Positions 50,044-63,400 of a DNA stretch of 64,000 nt are shown here, piece after piece. The notes under the pieces were generated by a model, which saw only the letters and a list, made by a program, of their open reading frames with translations, ran no database searches and was not told where the DNA came from. The translations under genes and the position numbers were made by a program. The stretch is from Meloidogyne chitwoodi. Its lineage: Eukaryota; Nematoda; Chromadorea; Rhabditida; Meloidogynidae. The DNA is taken from contig JACZZP010000016.1 of the NCBI GenBank assembly GCA_015183035.1, positions 930,001 through 994,000 of the forward strand. Reading direction: 5' to 3'. Within the stretch, counting starts at the first letter, position 1. Every line of letters starts with the position of its first letter.

Positions 50044-50233
50044 AATTTAAATTATTAAATAAATATAATTATTTTATTTGTTTTAATAAATTAACCCAAA
50101 AAAATATTCACTGCTTTTTTCTTTAAAATTAAGAATTTTATTTAAAAATAAACTTTTAATAAATCTTTAGTATAAAAGAATTAAATTAGTTTATTTAATT
50201 TGTTCAAGTATCTCAGTGCTCAACAGAAAAAAT

Positions 50234-50764
50234 ATGGGTTATCCGAATTACCACGAGGATGAGGAAGATCACTTTGTGGTTTCAACATCAGACGACTACA
50301 ATCAAAATAGGTCAAATGAGGGACTAGATATACTTCTTTTGAATCTTTTCTGGATTTTGATCATTTCTTGCTTCTGTTGTGTTATTTATCAAGTAATGGT
50401 CTATCAAAATGAAAAGGCTGAATACAAACGAATCCAACGTTTTCATATGAGAGAGTATTATCAAAGAAGGCAGCATGAGAACCTTGAACGGCAACGTCAA
50501 GAACGAGTGGAAAGGCAACGTCAGGCTCAGTCATATGCTTATCCTCAGCCTATTATTGGTTAGTGTTATAAATAATTTTAAATAATTATTTAAAATTTAA
50601 TTTTTCAGTCTATCCTGTTATTCCAGTGCCGGCAACATATCAACATAATCCAGGGAATGAGCAGAGGTATTTTTAGTAAAATATTATTTTAACTATATAT
50701 TTTAAATATATATTAAAGCAGTTCTTATCCATTACCTCCATCTCCTCCATATCCGCCAGCCTAA
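50234..50764 (+). CDS. Small single-pass membrane protein with Pro/Tyr-rich tail
   Basis: Three exons join in frame: 50234-50558, 50609-50666 and 50722-50764 (about 141 residues). The N-terminal 35 residues are acidic and polar. One membrane segment follows (ILLLNLFWILIISCFCCVIY), with a Cys cluster that could be palmitoylated. The next 50 residues are very Arg/Gln-rich and helical (ENLERQRQERVERQRQ), and the tail is Pro/Tyr-rich and ends PPSPPYPPA. I do not recognise the family. Codon use is less AT-rich than in neighbours, which suggests a well-expressed gene. I used the ATG at 50234. Confidence 0.6.
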
Positions 50765-50953
50765 AGAATTGAAAAGAATATGGAGACATTGATAGAAATA
50801 AAAATAATATTGTTGTTATGTATTTTATTAATTTATATAATTGTTAAATAAAATAAAAACTTTTAATTATTATATTTATTCTTTTAGTTTGATTTATTTA
50901 AAGTTTTTATCAATATTTAATCTAATCTATTATTATATTTAAATAAATATATA

Positions 50954-51208
50954 TTATTCATTATCATCATCAACACATTCAGCATCAAAAGCAGCATTTG
51001 GTTTTGGTTTATGTGATGGATGAGGTTTAAATGTTGGGTGATGAGGCATTGGATGTGGATGTTTTGTTTTATGTTTTAAATGTTTTTGATCCTTTTAAAA
51101 ATATTTATTTATTTTTATTTTAATTAATTAATATACCTTTTTTGCCATATTTCCTCCTAAAGTAATTAGTAAAATAACAAAAAAGATTAAGAAAAATTTA
51201 ATATTCAT
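50954..51208 (-). CDS. Secreted His/Pro-rich peptide precursor
   Basis: Two exons, 51208-51137 and 51091-50954, encode 69 residues. The signal peptide is KFFLIFFVILLITLGGNMA. The mature part has a His/Lys/Pro-rich stretch (KHLKHKTKHPHPMPHHP and more) followed by the acidic tail AAFDAECVDDDNE. The His pairs could bind metal. The gene is head-to-head with a shorter paralogue at 51777-51935. I do not recognise the family. Confidence 0.65.
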
Positions 51209-51776
51209 TTTTTAAAATTTATTAAATAGATTTTAGGAATGAGTTAATTATATTTTAATATTTTTAACAATTTATATATTAATATTACAGACAATTTAAT
51301 TTATTTATTTTTAAATAATAATATTATTAAAAATTCAGGTGAATAAAGTGCAAATTTAAATTAATAAATATTAATATTAATATTTAAGTATTAATAAAGT
51401 AAATAAATATTTAATTATTAAATACATATATCAGTTTGAAAATAATAAATAAATAAAATTCCAGATCCAACTTCAAAGCCCTTAAAGTAATATATTATAC
51501 CAAGTACTTATCTAATTAAATAATTGATGAATAAAGTGCTAATTTAAATTCATAAAAATTAATAATATTAAAGTTATTGAAAAATTTTGTTTTTAAAATT
51601 TAAATAAATTAAATTTGCACTTTATTCACCTGTATATTTAATATTATTTTTAATAATATTGTTTTAAAAAAATAAATTAAATTGTCTGTAATATTAATAT
51701 ATAAACTGTTAAAAATATTAAAATATAATTAACTCATTCCAAAATATATTTAATAAAATAAATTATTTATTTAAAA
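51209..51776. repeat. Inverted duplication between the two peptide genes (shared promoter)
   Basis: The upstream 150 bp of each gene are near mirror images: 51209-51358 and 51609-51776, including TTGCACTTTATTCACCTG and its complement and the word ACAGACAATTTAATT. About 250 bp separates the arms. Both genes are read outward from this palindrome, so they likely share promoter sequence and came from an inverted duplication. Confidence 0.75.
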
Positions 51777-51935
51777 ATGAACGTTAAATTTTTCTTTACC
51801 TTTTTTGTTATTTTACTAATTACTTTAGGAAATATGGCACAGGTAAAATTAAAAAAATATAATTAAATGATATTTTTAATTTTAAAGGATAATGCTGCTT
51901 TAGATGTTGAATGTGGTGATGATGATAATGAATAA
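51777..51935 (+). CDS. Secreted acidic peptide, shorter paralogue
   Basis: Two exons, 51777-51842 and 51888-51935, encode 37 residues. The signal peptide (FFFTFFVILLITLGNMA) is nearly identical to that of the inverted neighbour, and the mature part is just DNAALDVECGDDDNE, matching the neighbour's acidic tail. The whole His/Pro-rich middle is missing, lost or never gained. It has one Cys. The intron sits at the same place as in the paralogue. Confidence 0.65.
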
Positions 51936-52756
51936 TATAAATTTATTTAAATATAAGTATAAACCATTTAACCCAAAGTATTTAAAAATAAAGATTTAAA
52001 TTTATTTAAAATAAAAAGACTAGAGGAAAAAAATTAATATTTAAAACAAAAATTGTATTTTTAATTTTAATAAATGTATACTTTAAAATAATTTGACAAA
52101 TAAAAAATAAATAAAGTCAAAACCATCTTTTTTTATTGTAATTTTTATTTATTTATTTTAAATATTAAACATTTAAAAATACTTAAAAAACAATTAAAAG
52201 ATGGAAAAATACAAAAATTAAAATAAAAATTAAAAAAAAATATTTTAAAAAATATATACACAAATGGCAAGAAGAATTCAGTTGGTTTTATAATTGCAGT
52301 AAAATAAATTTAAAAAATAAATAAAATAATAAATTGCACAAAAGAAGGCATAAAAAGATTAATTTAAAATTTGTACATATTTAAAAAAAATTATCTTTTA
52401 ATATATAAAATGGCAGTAAAATAAAAAGTAAAAAAAATCAAAACTTTTTTGGACAGATATTTGAAATAATAGACAAGAAACTTTTTAAAAAATTTAGTTG
52501 AAAAAGGAAAAAATTTTGAAAACTTATGTTTAACCAAAATATATACCTATGTCTATTAATCTTCAAATACCTAAATATCTTTCTTATTCCAAAAAAATAT
52601 TAAAATAATATTTATTTATATTTATAAGATAGCACCAAAACGAAGATCGAAAAATTTTGAATAGAGGTAATAAATAGATAAAATTTAAATAAAATTTTTT
52701 GAGGTCAAAAGGGGAAGAAGTAAAGACCTTCCCCCAACATAATTAAACACTTAAAT
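51936..52756. other. Intergenic, AT-rich
   Basis: This is the space between two converging 3' ends: the peptide gene (plus) and the zinc-finger homeobox gene (minus). I see no exon. It probably includes the 3' UTR of the latter. Confidence 0.4.
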
Positions 52757-55700
52757 TTATTCTTCAGTTTCTTTTTGAATTTTTAACAAATTTTCTTCTT
52801 TTTCGTCTGATATTTTTTCAACAATTCCTTCATAATTTTCAATAAATTCATTAGAATTTTTAATTAATCCATTTTTATTCATATATGGTTTGCAATAAGC
52901 TTAAAAAAATAATAAATATTTATTTAAAATTATTTTAATATTTAAATAACCATATCGATGATTCATATGTTGTGAATATGAACCAGAATGAGAAAAACGT
53001 TTCATACATTTATTGCACTAAAAAAATAATAAATAAATTAATTTTTTATTAAATACCTGAAAAGGCTTTTCTCCACTATGCAAACGATTATGTTCTGTAA
53101 GATGATGTTTATGTTTAAAAGCTTTTTCGCAGTGTTCGCATTTGTGAGGTCTTTGGCCTTTAAATTAATTTTTTATTAAATTAAAATTTTTGGAATTTAA
53201 TTATTATAAATAAATATTACTAATTTTACTAAAAAATAATAATTTAAAAAATGTATTTAATTAAAATATATTTGAAAATTTTAGGAAAAATGAAAAAGTA
53301 GGTTATCAAAAAATTAAAAAAAAAATACATTTGTGTTTTTGTTTAAATATCTTTAAATTTCAGAATTGTCAGTGTTAGAATATATATTTATTTAATTTTT
53401 AAATTAATTTAATAAAATATTTATTTATTTTTTAAATTAAAATAAATTACCAGAATGTTCATATTTATGTCTAGCTAAAGAGCTTTGTTTATTAAAAGTT
53501 TTGTCACAAATATCGCAAATATAAAGGCCAGTAATTTCATCTCTTCGATTATTTTGATTTTCTTGTTGTTGATTGTTAAAACGTTTTAATTTTGTTGGTG
53601 AATGACTAAAATATTTATTTTGATTGTTTATAATTTCTTTTTCTTCATAAATTTCAGTTTTTTCTTTGTCAAAATGTTCTGAGTTTAGATTATAGGAATT
53701 CTCTCCTTCTTGATCTTCTGAATGATACGGTGAAGATGGTTCAGCAATATTTTGATTTGAATGCTAAAATATTATTTAAAAATATATTTTTATTTTATAA
53801 AATTAAAATTTAAATTAATTTTTATTAAAATATTACATTTTGGCCATTTCCAATTATTGAAAGTAAAGTAGAAGAAATTGAATTTTTTATTTTTTCATTA
53901 TTAGTATTAGGCCAAATAGATGATTTAATTAAAGAATTATTATTATCATTATTATTATTAATAAAATTATAATTATTAATTATAGGGGAAGATGATGCAG
54001 AATTACTATAACATTGAGAAAAAGAAGAGGAAGAAGGTGATAAATCACTTCCTTTATAAATATTTATTAAACAATTATTATTTGTTGGTGAAAATGATGA
54101 AAGTGAAGAATTATTATTTTCTTCAGGAAGAGGTTCTTTTTTAATAATTATTTTATCATTTTGTATAGTTTGACTTTCAATGCAATCTTTAAATAATATA
54201 TTAAAAATATTATACTAAATTAATTAAAAATATTTAATTAATATATTTTTTATGGGAACATTTGTACAAAAATTTTAATTTTTTTAAAAATAAACAAACC
54301 AATAAATTTTTTATTATTTAATTCATCATTATCACCTAATTTTTCCTTTTTTGCTTCAATTCCAAAACTTAATTTTCTACGTCTTTTATTATTATTATTT
54401 GTTTCATTTTTAATTAATTCTGGTATTTCATCTTTTATATAATTATTATTTTGATTAAAAATTATATTATTATTATTTTGTTCAGGGTCAGGAAGATCTT
54501 CTTTTTTAAAAGATAAATCCAAAGGAGATTCCTAAAAAAGTGATACATTATTTTTGACTATTTTATTAAATAAAATTTAATTATTTTATTTTAAATTATT
54601 TATTTTTATTTTCCCCAATATTTTTACTACTATTTAATATAATCTCATTTATAAAATAATAATTTTAAAAATAATTCTCCTCTGTCAATTCATCAACTTT
54701 AATTGTAAAAAGATATAATAATTACCATCCATAAACATTAATAATTCATTCATAAAAAAATAAATGAAAGGTGTAGAAGAAAAATAAAATAAAATATTAT
54801 TTTCAAATATATACATTATTATTATTTATATATTGTTGTATTATTTAACAATTCATCTTCATTACTCTTCATAAAAATATATTTTCTTTCCCTTTTACCT
54901 AAATCCATATTTTTCTTTTATTATTTTTTTACAGAAAGGTGAAAATTCAAAAATAAGAAAAAAAAGAAATAATTTTTGCTCAACAATTTATTTTAAAAAT
55001 TAAAAAAAATATATATAAAAAATTAATATTAAATAAGAAATCTCATTTTAGAAATATTAAAGACAAGTAATTATAAAATGAAAATTGTAAATTTAAAGTT
55101 AATAACTTAATAATAAAAAATTAATAAATTATGAACAAAAAAATCAAAATTTAACAAATGATAGGTATTTTAAAGAAAATACAATAAATAATACAAAATA
55201 CTTATAAGAAATATATTTTTAAAAATAAGAGAACCCTTATAGTACAACATTTTTAAATTCCTGAAAAAAAATTTCACAGTTGGAAGTCATTAGAATGTTT
55301 AAGTGTTCACAGATGTGGAATGAAAAGTGAAACAGATATATAATTAATTTAAGAGAAGTAAAAGAAGAAAAACTTGAGAAAATCCCGAATTTTTTAAGAA
55401 TATTATTTTAAGAAAAACTTTGTTAAAAATATACTTTAGATTGTTTTGAAATAATAAATAAATAAATAAATAATATTATACTTTAAAATATTACAATAAA
55501 ATAAAGAAATATAATGGAGGACTGTTATAATGTTAGGGGAGAAAAATAAAAAATAAATTAAATTTTTTTTTTTAATTTAAATCAAATTTTGGTAAAATAT
55601 TAATAAAAACAAATATTTTTCAATTTAATAAATAAAATAAATTTTTACCTCTTCTACTATTAATTGATCATTTTTTTCCCTTTCCTCAATATTAATTATT

Positions 55701-58700
55701 TTTAATTCTTTTTTAGCTCCATTAATAACATTATTTACTAATTTCTGAAGTAAAGCAGGATCAATAGGATCTAATTTATTATAAATATTTTTTTCTTCTT
55801 TTTCAATAAATTTATTTTGTAAATCATTAATATTATTTATTTTTTGTTTATTATTATTTTGTTGTTTTATTGAAGCTTTTCTCATTGCATTACGGCTTAA
55901 ACGATCACTTATAGCACTTAATCTGTTTGCTCTTTTTGCCTAAATTTTATTTTTTAAAATTAAAAGAGTTTATAATATTTAATAAATTAAAAACCTTAGC
56001 TCTCATATTTTGAAACCAAACTTGAACAACTCTTTTATTAACTCCAATTTTTTCTGCTAAAGAAGATAATTCATATTTACTAGGCAAAGAATTTTTTCTA
56101 AATTGTTCAGCAAGAATTCTCAATTGTTGATCAGAAAGAAAAGATCGAGAACGAAGAACAGAACCAGCAGCAGAAGAATGACGCCATTCATCTAATTCAA
56201 TAGAATCAACAGAAGAAGAAGTATTATTATTAAAAAATAATTCTTCTGAAGAAATTAAATTATTATTAATAAATTCTCCATTTGATTGAGAAGAAGACTC
56301 AAATAAATTTTTTATTTGTTTTTGTTGTGTTATAGAAGTAGATTGTTTTATTAAAGACTATAATAATATTTATATATTTAATTATTTGAAAGACTTTTAA
56401 ATTTTTTTAAAGGAATTTTCTTTAATTTTATTTAAAAATTTAAAATATTATTTATTTATTACATTTTTCTTTTCTTCTTCCTCAGCAGTTTTATTATCGC
56501 CATTATTAGTCTCAGACTCATTTTTCATCAAATTAGCATTAAATATCCATTGTTGTAAAGCCAAAGCTAATTGTTGTTGTAGAATTATTGTTTTAAATGT
56601 ATTTGTAGTATCAGATGTATTATTATAAGTTCTTTGTTGTTGTTGGGCATTTTGCCAAAGATGATCGAAAAATGAAGGAGATTTTATGTTTTTAGCTTTA
56701 AAAATTGATAAAAATATAAATTATTTTAAAATTTAATTTAATTAAAAAAAAACCATTTTGTTTTCCATTTGTTTTGTTTTGACATTCTTCTTCACTTTTT
56801 GTAGGGGATTTTATATCAATATGAAATTTTCCATTAATTGAATCTGATAATGTTGATTGAAGAAAATTAGAATAATTTAAAGGTGAAAAACTTGAAGCAG
56901 CAGAAAATTGATAAGGAAAAAGAGAAGATGTTTGTTGACTCTTTAAAAATAATTAATTTTTAATTAAATTAATTTAATTAATTAAATTAACCAAAATATT
57001 AGAAGATATATTATTTGATGATGTTGAATCTAATAAAGAATCTATTGTTGAAGAATTTCCATTTTGTTGTTTTTTTAACAATTGTTGTTGTGAATAAAAT
57101 AAATTAAATTGTTCAATTAATTCTTTTGAATAACAATTTTGACCAAAATTATTATTAAAAATATTATTATTTTTATTAGAAGGTGAAGATTGAGGAGGAA
57201 ATGATTTTTGTTGACAATTTCCAAAAATTGATGAAGAATTAATTGTAGATGAAGGAGAAGAAGAAGATGAAGCTGTAGAAGAAGAAAATGAAGAATTTAG
57301 TTGTTGTTCATTTGTGGATTTATTGTTAACAATAACAATATTAGCAGCAGCAGCAGCAGCAAGTTGTTGTTGTTGTTGGCACTTTTTGCTACTCATATGT
57401 GAAGAATAAGAACCAGAATGTGAAAAACGTTTTAAGCAATGACGACACTTAATAAAATAAAAATAAAAAAAGTTATAAAATATTTTAAAAATGAGTAAGT
57501 ATTTCTCAGGTAACAAATAACCAATGAGGGAAGGAGACTTAACGCCCATTAAGGTACAGAAAGGTCTTTAAATAAAAGGAAGTAAAAAAAGAATATTAAA
57601 TTCTAATAATATAAAAAAATGAGTATAGGCAGAATATATTTATATTAATGAAATAAAATAATAAAAAAGAGGAGAAAATGAAATAAAATGAACAAACAAA
57701 ACAAAAGGTATTAACTAAATCATAAACCCTGGCCCATTAAACAAAAAGAATAGGCGGGGAATATATAATAAATTGAAAAGAGAATTAAAAAATAAAAGAA
57801 CGAGTAACTACGAGAATAAACCAAAGAATATAAAAATAATTAATAAATAATCGTAAAATTGGGACAGTATTATTGTGGGAGAATAGGCGGGAATTATTGT
57901 TAAATAAGGTAAATAAAAGGTTAATAAGTAGTGTTTAATTAAATACTTATAAAATCAAATTAGAGCCTTTAAATAATTCCAACTTTATCAAATACGGATT
58001 TAAGCCAAATTTATGATTAAAATTAATAAAAATGTAAAGACAAAAAAATTGAAATTTTAGCAAAAATTAAAAAAATTCTAAGAATACGTTTTCTCTCAAT
58101 AATTAAAAATCAGTACATAAAATGCATTTTTAAGAAAATTAAAAATAAAATATACAAAACGGATTAATTGGAAAAATATCCAATTTGCGTGCGTACATCA
58201 TTGTGTAATGAGTTATTCTGGAAGAAATAAATATATAAAAGAATGTGCGCGTCCCAACGCCTGGCACCATCTATTGGACTATCTTGGCCATCCTGTTGAG
58301 GTAGAAAAGGGCAAAAAGAAGGATGGCCCGTAGAAAAGATGAATTGAAAGGAGACAGCAGTGCTTGCCTAGAGGCAGATTAATCCAATTTATTTTTGTGA
58401 CTGAGGTGAGTCTCCTCTGCATTTGCTTCTTTTACCGTGTGAAACTAAGAGGAAGGAATATGAATAAAGCATGGCATCTCTCTACTATAAAAACGAGATA
58501 AAGCAAAAGGTGGGAAAAGAGGAAAAAATAGGTTATATTCTCGAGAAAAGAGGTGAGCCGGGAATAAGAAAATTGGAAAAAAATAAAATAATGGAAAATG
58601 AGGGAGGAGGTACATTTGTAGATGTAAAATATATTAGCGACCATTGGGCAATGGACAGACTGTTTAATAAATAAATTAAATTGAGGAAAACTAGAATAAA

Positions 58701-60445
58701 AAGAGTTAAATTAACTAAAATAGAAATTCTTATTTTTAGTTCAAAAAATCGATTTAAATTAAAATCAAATATTTAAATAATAATAATAATAATAATTAAA
58801 ATATAATTTAAAATGTTAGGGAATAATAAAACAATTATTAAAAATTAAAAAAAAGAATATAAAAATAAAATATAATATAAAAATATATACATATTCTCAT
58901 ATTTTAAAAGAAAAGTGCCCTTTTATTCTTTTCTTTTAATAAAATTAAATCCCAAAGGATATCCAAATTGCAGCTGATTTAGGGAACAAAAAGAAAGAAA
59001 AAGAGTGCAATGAGAAGAATAAAGAAAAGAAAAAGAAAGAAAGGTTTATAAATAAAATATAATTGTTTGGAATAAAATTTTAATAAAATATATATATTTT
59101 TAATTAATTATAATATTTTATTAATTTTTAAAAAATATTTTAAATATCTAAAAATTTATTCAAAAAATATAAACAATTCTCTCCAGGTAAAGATTAGTTT
59201 TAAAAAAAATGATTGAGTGAAAAAAATATTTTTATTGAAGGCAGAGGGTTATTTTCTTTTTTCAATTCAAAAAGGATTAGGCAATTTTTGTGAATAAAAA
59301 AATAAAATAAAAATACAATGAAGGTGAGAATAGGCGACGCCTTCTGGCAAAGAAAATAAATAAATAAATAAAATAAATACTTAAGGGTTTAATTTTTTTT
59401 CTAAAAAATTAAACAAAAATATTTTTAAAAATAAAACTCTTTTTTTCAGTCTGTGCCATCTTATAAAAGTTTATATATGAGAGAGATTTTGATCGTAAAA
59501 TTTAAAAAAATAAACAAATAATTTGCTTTATTTTAAAAATAAATATATTGATTTAGGTTAGTAAATAGGTAATGTAAATATATTTATAGTTATTTTGTAA
59601 TTCATTTGACTGATTTTGTTATTTATAAAATTATCTAAAGCTAAAATCTTAGAAAAATTAAATTTAATTTTTTACTTTAATTATTTTTTATTTAAATAAA
59701 AATTTAAATATATATTTTAACAGATATTTATATAGTGGTTAGCTTTTTGAATTAACTAATCTAATTTAATATTTTTGCAATAAACTCATTAAGATCATAA
59801 ATATTAAATTTATTGTTTTTCCGTACCCAAACTAAAAAATTTATGAAAAAATTAATTTTTATGGATTTTCTCAAAGTATAATTAAAAAAGAACTGTTTTT
59901 TTCTTTTACATGTTTTACTACTATGTATTATTCATTATTTTTTCAATTCACCTTCTGGACTTGGGTCAAGTGTCAAATGTGAATGGACACATTTCTTTTC
60001 CTTTTTTTTTATATATTTTCTTTCCCAATAAAAAAAATAATTCCTTCTACTTAATTGGATTTTATTATTAAATATAACCAAAAAAGAAATTGAAAATTTT
60101 AATTCCAACTTTTTTTTAAGTTTACCTCGAAAGGTTTCTCGCCAGAATGAATTCGCAGATGTTCTTTTAGGTGGTGCTTGAATCTAAAAATAAATAAAAA
60201 ATAATTAAATTTGAAATAATAAGAATTAAAAAATTCTAATTATTATAATAAAATTTAAATAAAAATAATTTATTATTTTTATTAAAATATCTTAGTAATT
60301 TATTAATAAAATAAATTAATTTAACACACTTAAATGCCTTTGGGCATTCAGGACATTTAAATTTACGTTCTTGTTGTTGAATTGTTTCAATATTTAAATC
60401 AACAATATTCATAAATTTATTTTTTTCTTGTTGAACCTCTGTCAT
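52757..60445 (-). CDS. zag-1: ZAG-1/ZEB-type zinc-finger homeodomain transcription factor
   Basis: About eleven exons join from the ATG at 60445 to the TAA at 52757-52759. Order of domains: two N-terminal C2H2 fingers ([39 protein letters not shown]), split by a 2.7-kb intron; poly-Gln/Ala and Ser/Asn-rich linker; homeodomain (from [18 protein letters not shown] to [17 protein letters not shown]); the CtBP co-repressor motif PLDLS near 54525; then three C-terminal fingers ([52 protein letters not shown]) ending with the ZEB-type RYGYCKP. This is the C. elegans ZAG-1 and vertebrate ZEB1/2 layout. The protein represses CACCT/CAGGTG E-box genes in the nucleus and sets neuron identity. An earlier start exon is possible. 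Confidence 0.92.
58180..58460. other. G/C-richer block inside the long zag-1 intron
   Basis: Within the 2.7-kb intron this stretch is much less AT-rich than its surroundings. It has a perfect 9-bp hairpin (GGCCATCCT 58286-58294 with AGGATGGCC 58320-58328), plus AGGTGA words near 58405 and 58552 that match a ZAG-1/ZEB core site. It could be an enhancer, an intronic RNA or a repeat scrap. Enhancer is my preferred reading. Confidence 0.35.
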
Positions 60446-63400
60446 GAAAAAAATTAATTAATTCATTGAAGAATTAAAAGAAATTTAAATAATTGGAATT
60501 ATTGCTTTTTTAAAATTATTTTCATTAAGCTACATATTCTGTTAAAATTAATAAAACAATTAAAAATTAATAATAAATATTTATTTTTATATTTTCTTAA
60601 CTAAATTTAATATCGTATATTTATTTATATGTTTAAGCAGATGCCCGGTCAAGAAAAGTATAAAAAATAATAATAGGTGAAGAATAACAAGAAAAATGAA
60701 TGTAACAATCAAAAAGATCAGATTTCCTTGGAGGATTTGGAAAATTAGATAAATAAAGAAAAGAAAATAAATTACTGGAAAAATGAAGAAAAAATTAAGA
60801 TATTCTCTTTTGCCATTGAAAAAAAGAGAAAAAAATACTTAATAGGAGTCTATGTTAAAATCGCCTTTTCCCATCCCTCGATTAACAAAAATAAATAAAT
60901 AAATAAATAGAATCAAGTAAAATAAACCTTTTTTGTGATTTTACAATATTTATTGCGTAATTAAATACTGAAAATTGTTTAAATAAATAAATTAAATTTT
61001 AGTGAATTTGAAGAAAAATCTTTTTTTTTTTAATAGAAATAAATATAAATAAAATTATTTTATTATTTATAAAGTTTAATAAACATTAAAAATTAAATCA
61101 AAATAAACAGAAAAATTTAAGCTTTTTTAAAATAATTTATAACAAAAAATTGTAAATTATTAAAAAATAATTTTATTTATTTAAAAATAAATTATAATAA
61201 ATAAATAAATAAAATATTATATAAATTATCAATATTTTTTATTCAAAAACTTTTAACAAAACTATTGGATAAGGGGACTTTTATGCAGTTAGAATTGTTT
61301 ATAAATAAAAGAGAAGAAGAGCTACCTCTATTTATTTATTTCTGGCTTACCTCTCTCTTTCTCTTTCATTAAATAAAGGCTTGGCAAAATAAAAATAAAA
61401 AGAAATAAGCTTAGAATTCTTCACTTTTTTATTCTTTTTACGGCAAAAGCTTTTGGCACCAATGCCGAGGTAAACTTAGTGTGCACCTCTTCAAATATTT
61501 TTTTTGCTTGGTTAAGAAGAAAATTTGTCACTAATTAAATGGGAAATAGAAGAAAAATTTTTTTAATTTTTTTTGGGAGAGAGATTATTTGGAAGGTTAC
61601 TTTTTTAATAATATTTTAAAATAATTATTTATGGATTTAAGTTGAGTTACAAAATTTTAATTCAAAAATAGTTAATCTTTCCTAATATCAGTCAATATGC
61701 TCTCTCCTGTCATTTATTGCCAACCGACCGTTTATGTTTAGTGGGATCTTTTTCTAACAAATTAACTAATATATTGGCCATCCCTTTAACATCCTTTTAC
61801 TTCTTTTTCCTTTACTGCGCCCTAGGCCAACAATTCTCAACCAAAGCTCTTTACCTCTTTTATAGGTGGGAAAGTTGCGGAGGCCAAGCATATAAACACA
61901 CGGACGCACAATAAATAAATAAATAAAAAAGAATGGGCAGGAAAGCGCCCAAAGGGAAACTAAAAAACTATAATATAGGCCAATAGTAGAGTGGAACCAA
62001 TAAATCGCATCCCACCGGCTGTGGACCACTTTTCCCCGGTGGTTTTCCTGGCTCTCCTGTCTTTTTGTTATTTTCCCTTTCTTTCTAATATTCATTCCCG
62101 CCTTTTTGTTTGCCAACTTTATTTATTTCTTAGAATATTTTCTTCTATTATATTTATTTTTTTTAATGCCAGAAAAAACATAAATTTTAACTTTTTTAAA
62201 TCGCATCAAATTGACTAGTAAAAGGCGGAGGCAATCAGGACCATTAAAAAGAATATATAATATGGTAGTTTAGCACAGGTGGAATTTATATATATTTATT
62301 TATTTTGGTTGGAGAAAAAGACAGAAAATATGTATGAGGGAAAAAATATTCACTGGGTAAATATAATAAAAGGTGTGAGAGGCAGTTGAGGACAGGTGTA
62401 AATTAAATAACGAATGAGGAAAAATAAAACAAAGATAAATATACTGTGTAATATAAAAATAATTAAATATTTTATTTTTAAAACTTAAGAGACCAAAAAT
62501 TAAAAAAAAAAAGTTAAAATAAAAATTAATGAAGATTTTGGGGAATATGTAGTTTAAAACAATTTTATTTAAAGTATCAAAACAATTAATCAATTAAAAC
62601 AAAACAAATTTAAAAAAGAAGAAGCAATTGACAGCTTAAATTAAATAAAATTCTGAGCTTTGAACATTTTTAGGTATTAGATTGATATGTTTTTTTATTT
62701 TTTATTTTTTTTTTAATATTTTATTAAAATAAAGAAAATAAATAATTAATTATTTTAAATAAAAGTATAAAATAATAATTATAAAAGAAATTCTAGTGTT
62801 TTTTAAAATTAATATAATTTATATGTATATTTTTTGAATATTTCTAAATATTTGTTAAAATTAAAGCTTTGATCTTTTTCATAAAATAGGTATTAATTAA
62901 TTTTTAAAATTTTAAAAGAATTAATTTAATTTATTTTAAAATTTATGCCAGTTGGATATTTCTCTCATCTTTTAATATTAATTCACCTTTTCTAACCAAA
63001 ATTTTGTTTATTTAAATATAATATAGTTTAGGTGAACTGTAAAATATTACTTGGACTGCATCTGTCATTTCAATTGCCTCTGGCCATTATTTTGACTTTT
63101 CTTCATTTCTATTCCTTTCAAATATTTCTCAACTAGCGCATCCTTTTCTTCTTTAATTTTTCCCCCGAAAGAGGACCCAACTGGCATAAAAATAATCAAT
63201 CTATAAAACAGAGTGACCGGTCAAATAAATAAATTTATAGCTTGGAAATCTGCTCCAAGCATCACAAAAATATTTTTAAAAATTATTTAAATAATAAAAA
63301 ATATATATTTTATTTTAAAAATTAAAAAATTTAAATTAATAAATTTTAATTAAGGTGAAAAAGAAGAAAAAAACAGGATTTTAATGATTTTTGATTTCTA

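Noticed and set aside
58296..58303. TGAGGTAG, the first eight bases of let-7
   Set aside because: Only the seed matches; the following bases do not, and the local hairpin does not place it in a stem.
58471..58674. 67-codon frame inside the zag-1 intron, antisense to zag-1
   Set aside because: Low-complexity Lys/Glu composition, no signal or domain, and no splice neighbours. It may be chance in a less AT-rich block.
61766..62116. 116-codon minus-strand frame upstream of zag-1
   Set aside because: Composition and lack of any domain look accidental; it lies in a G/C-richer regulatory-looking island where stops are rarer.
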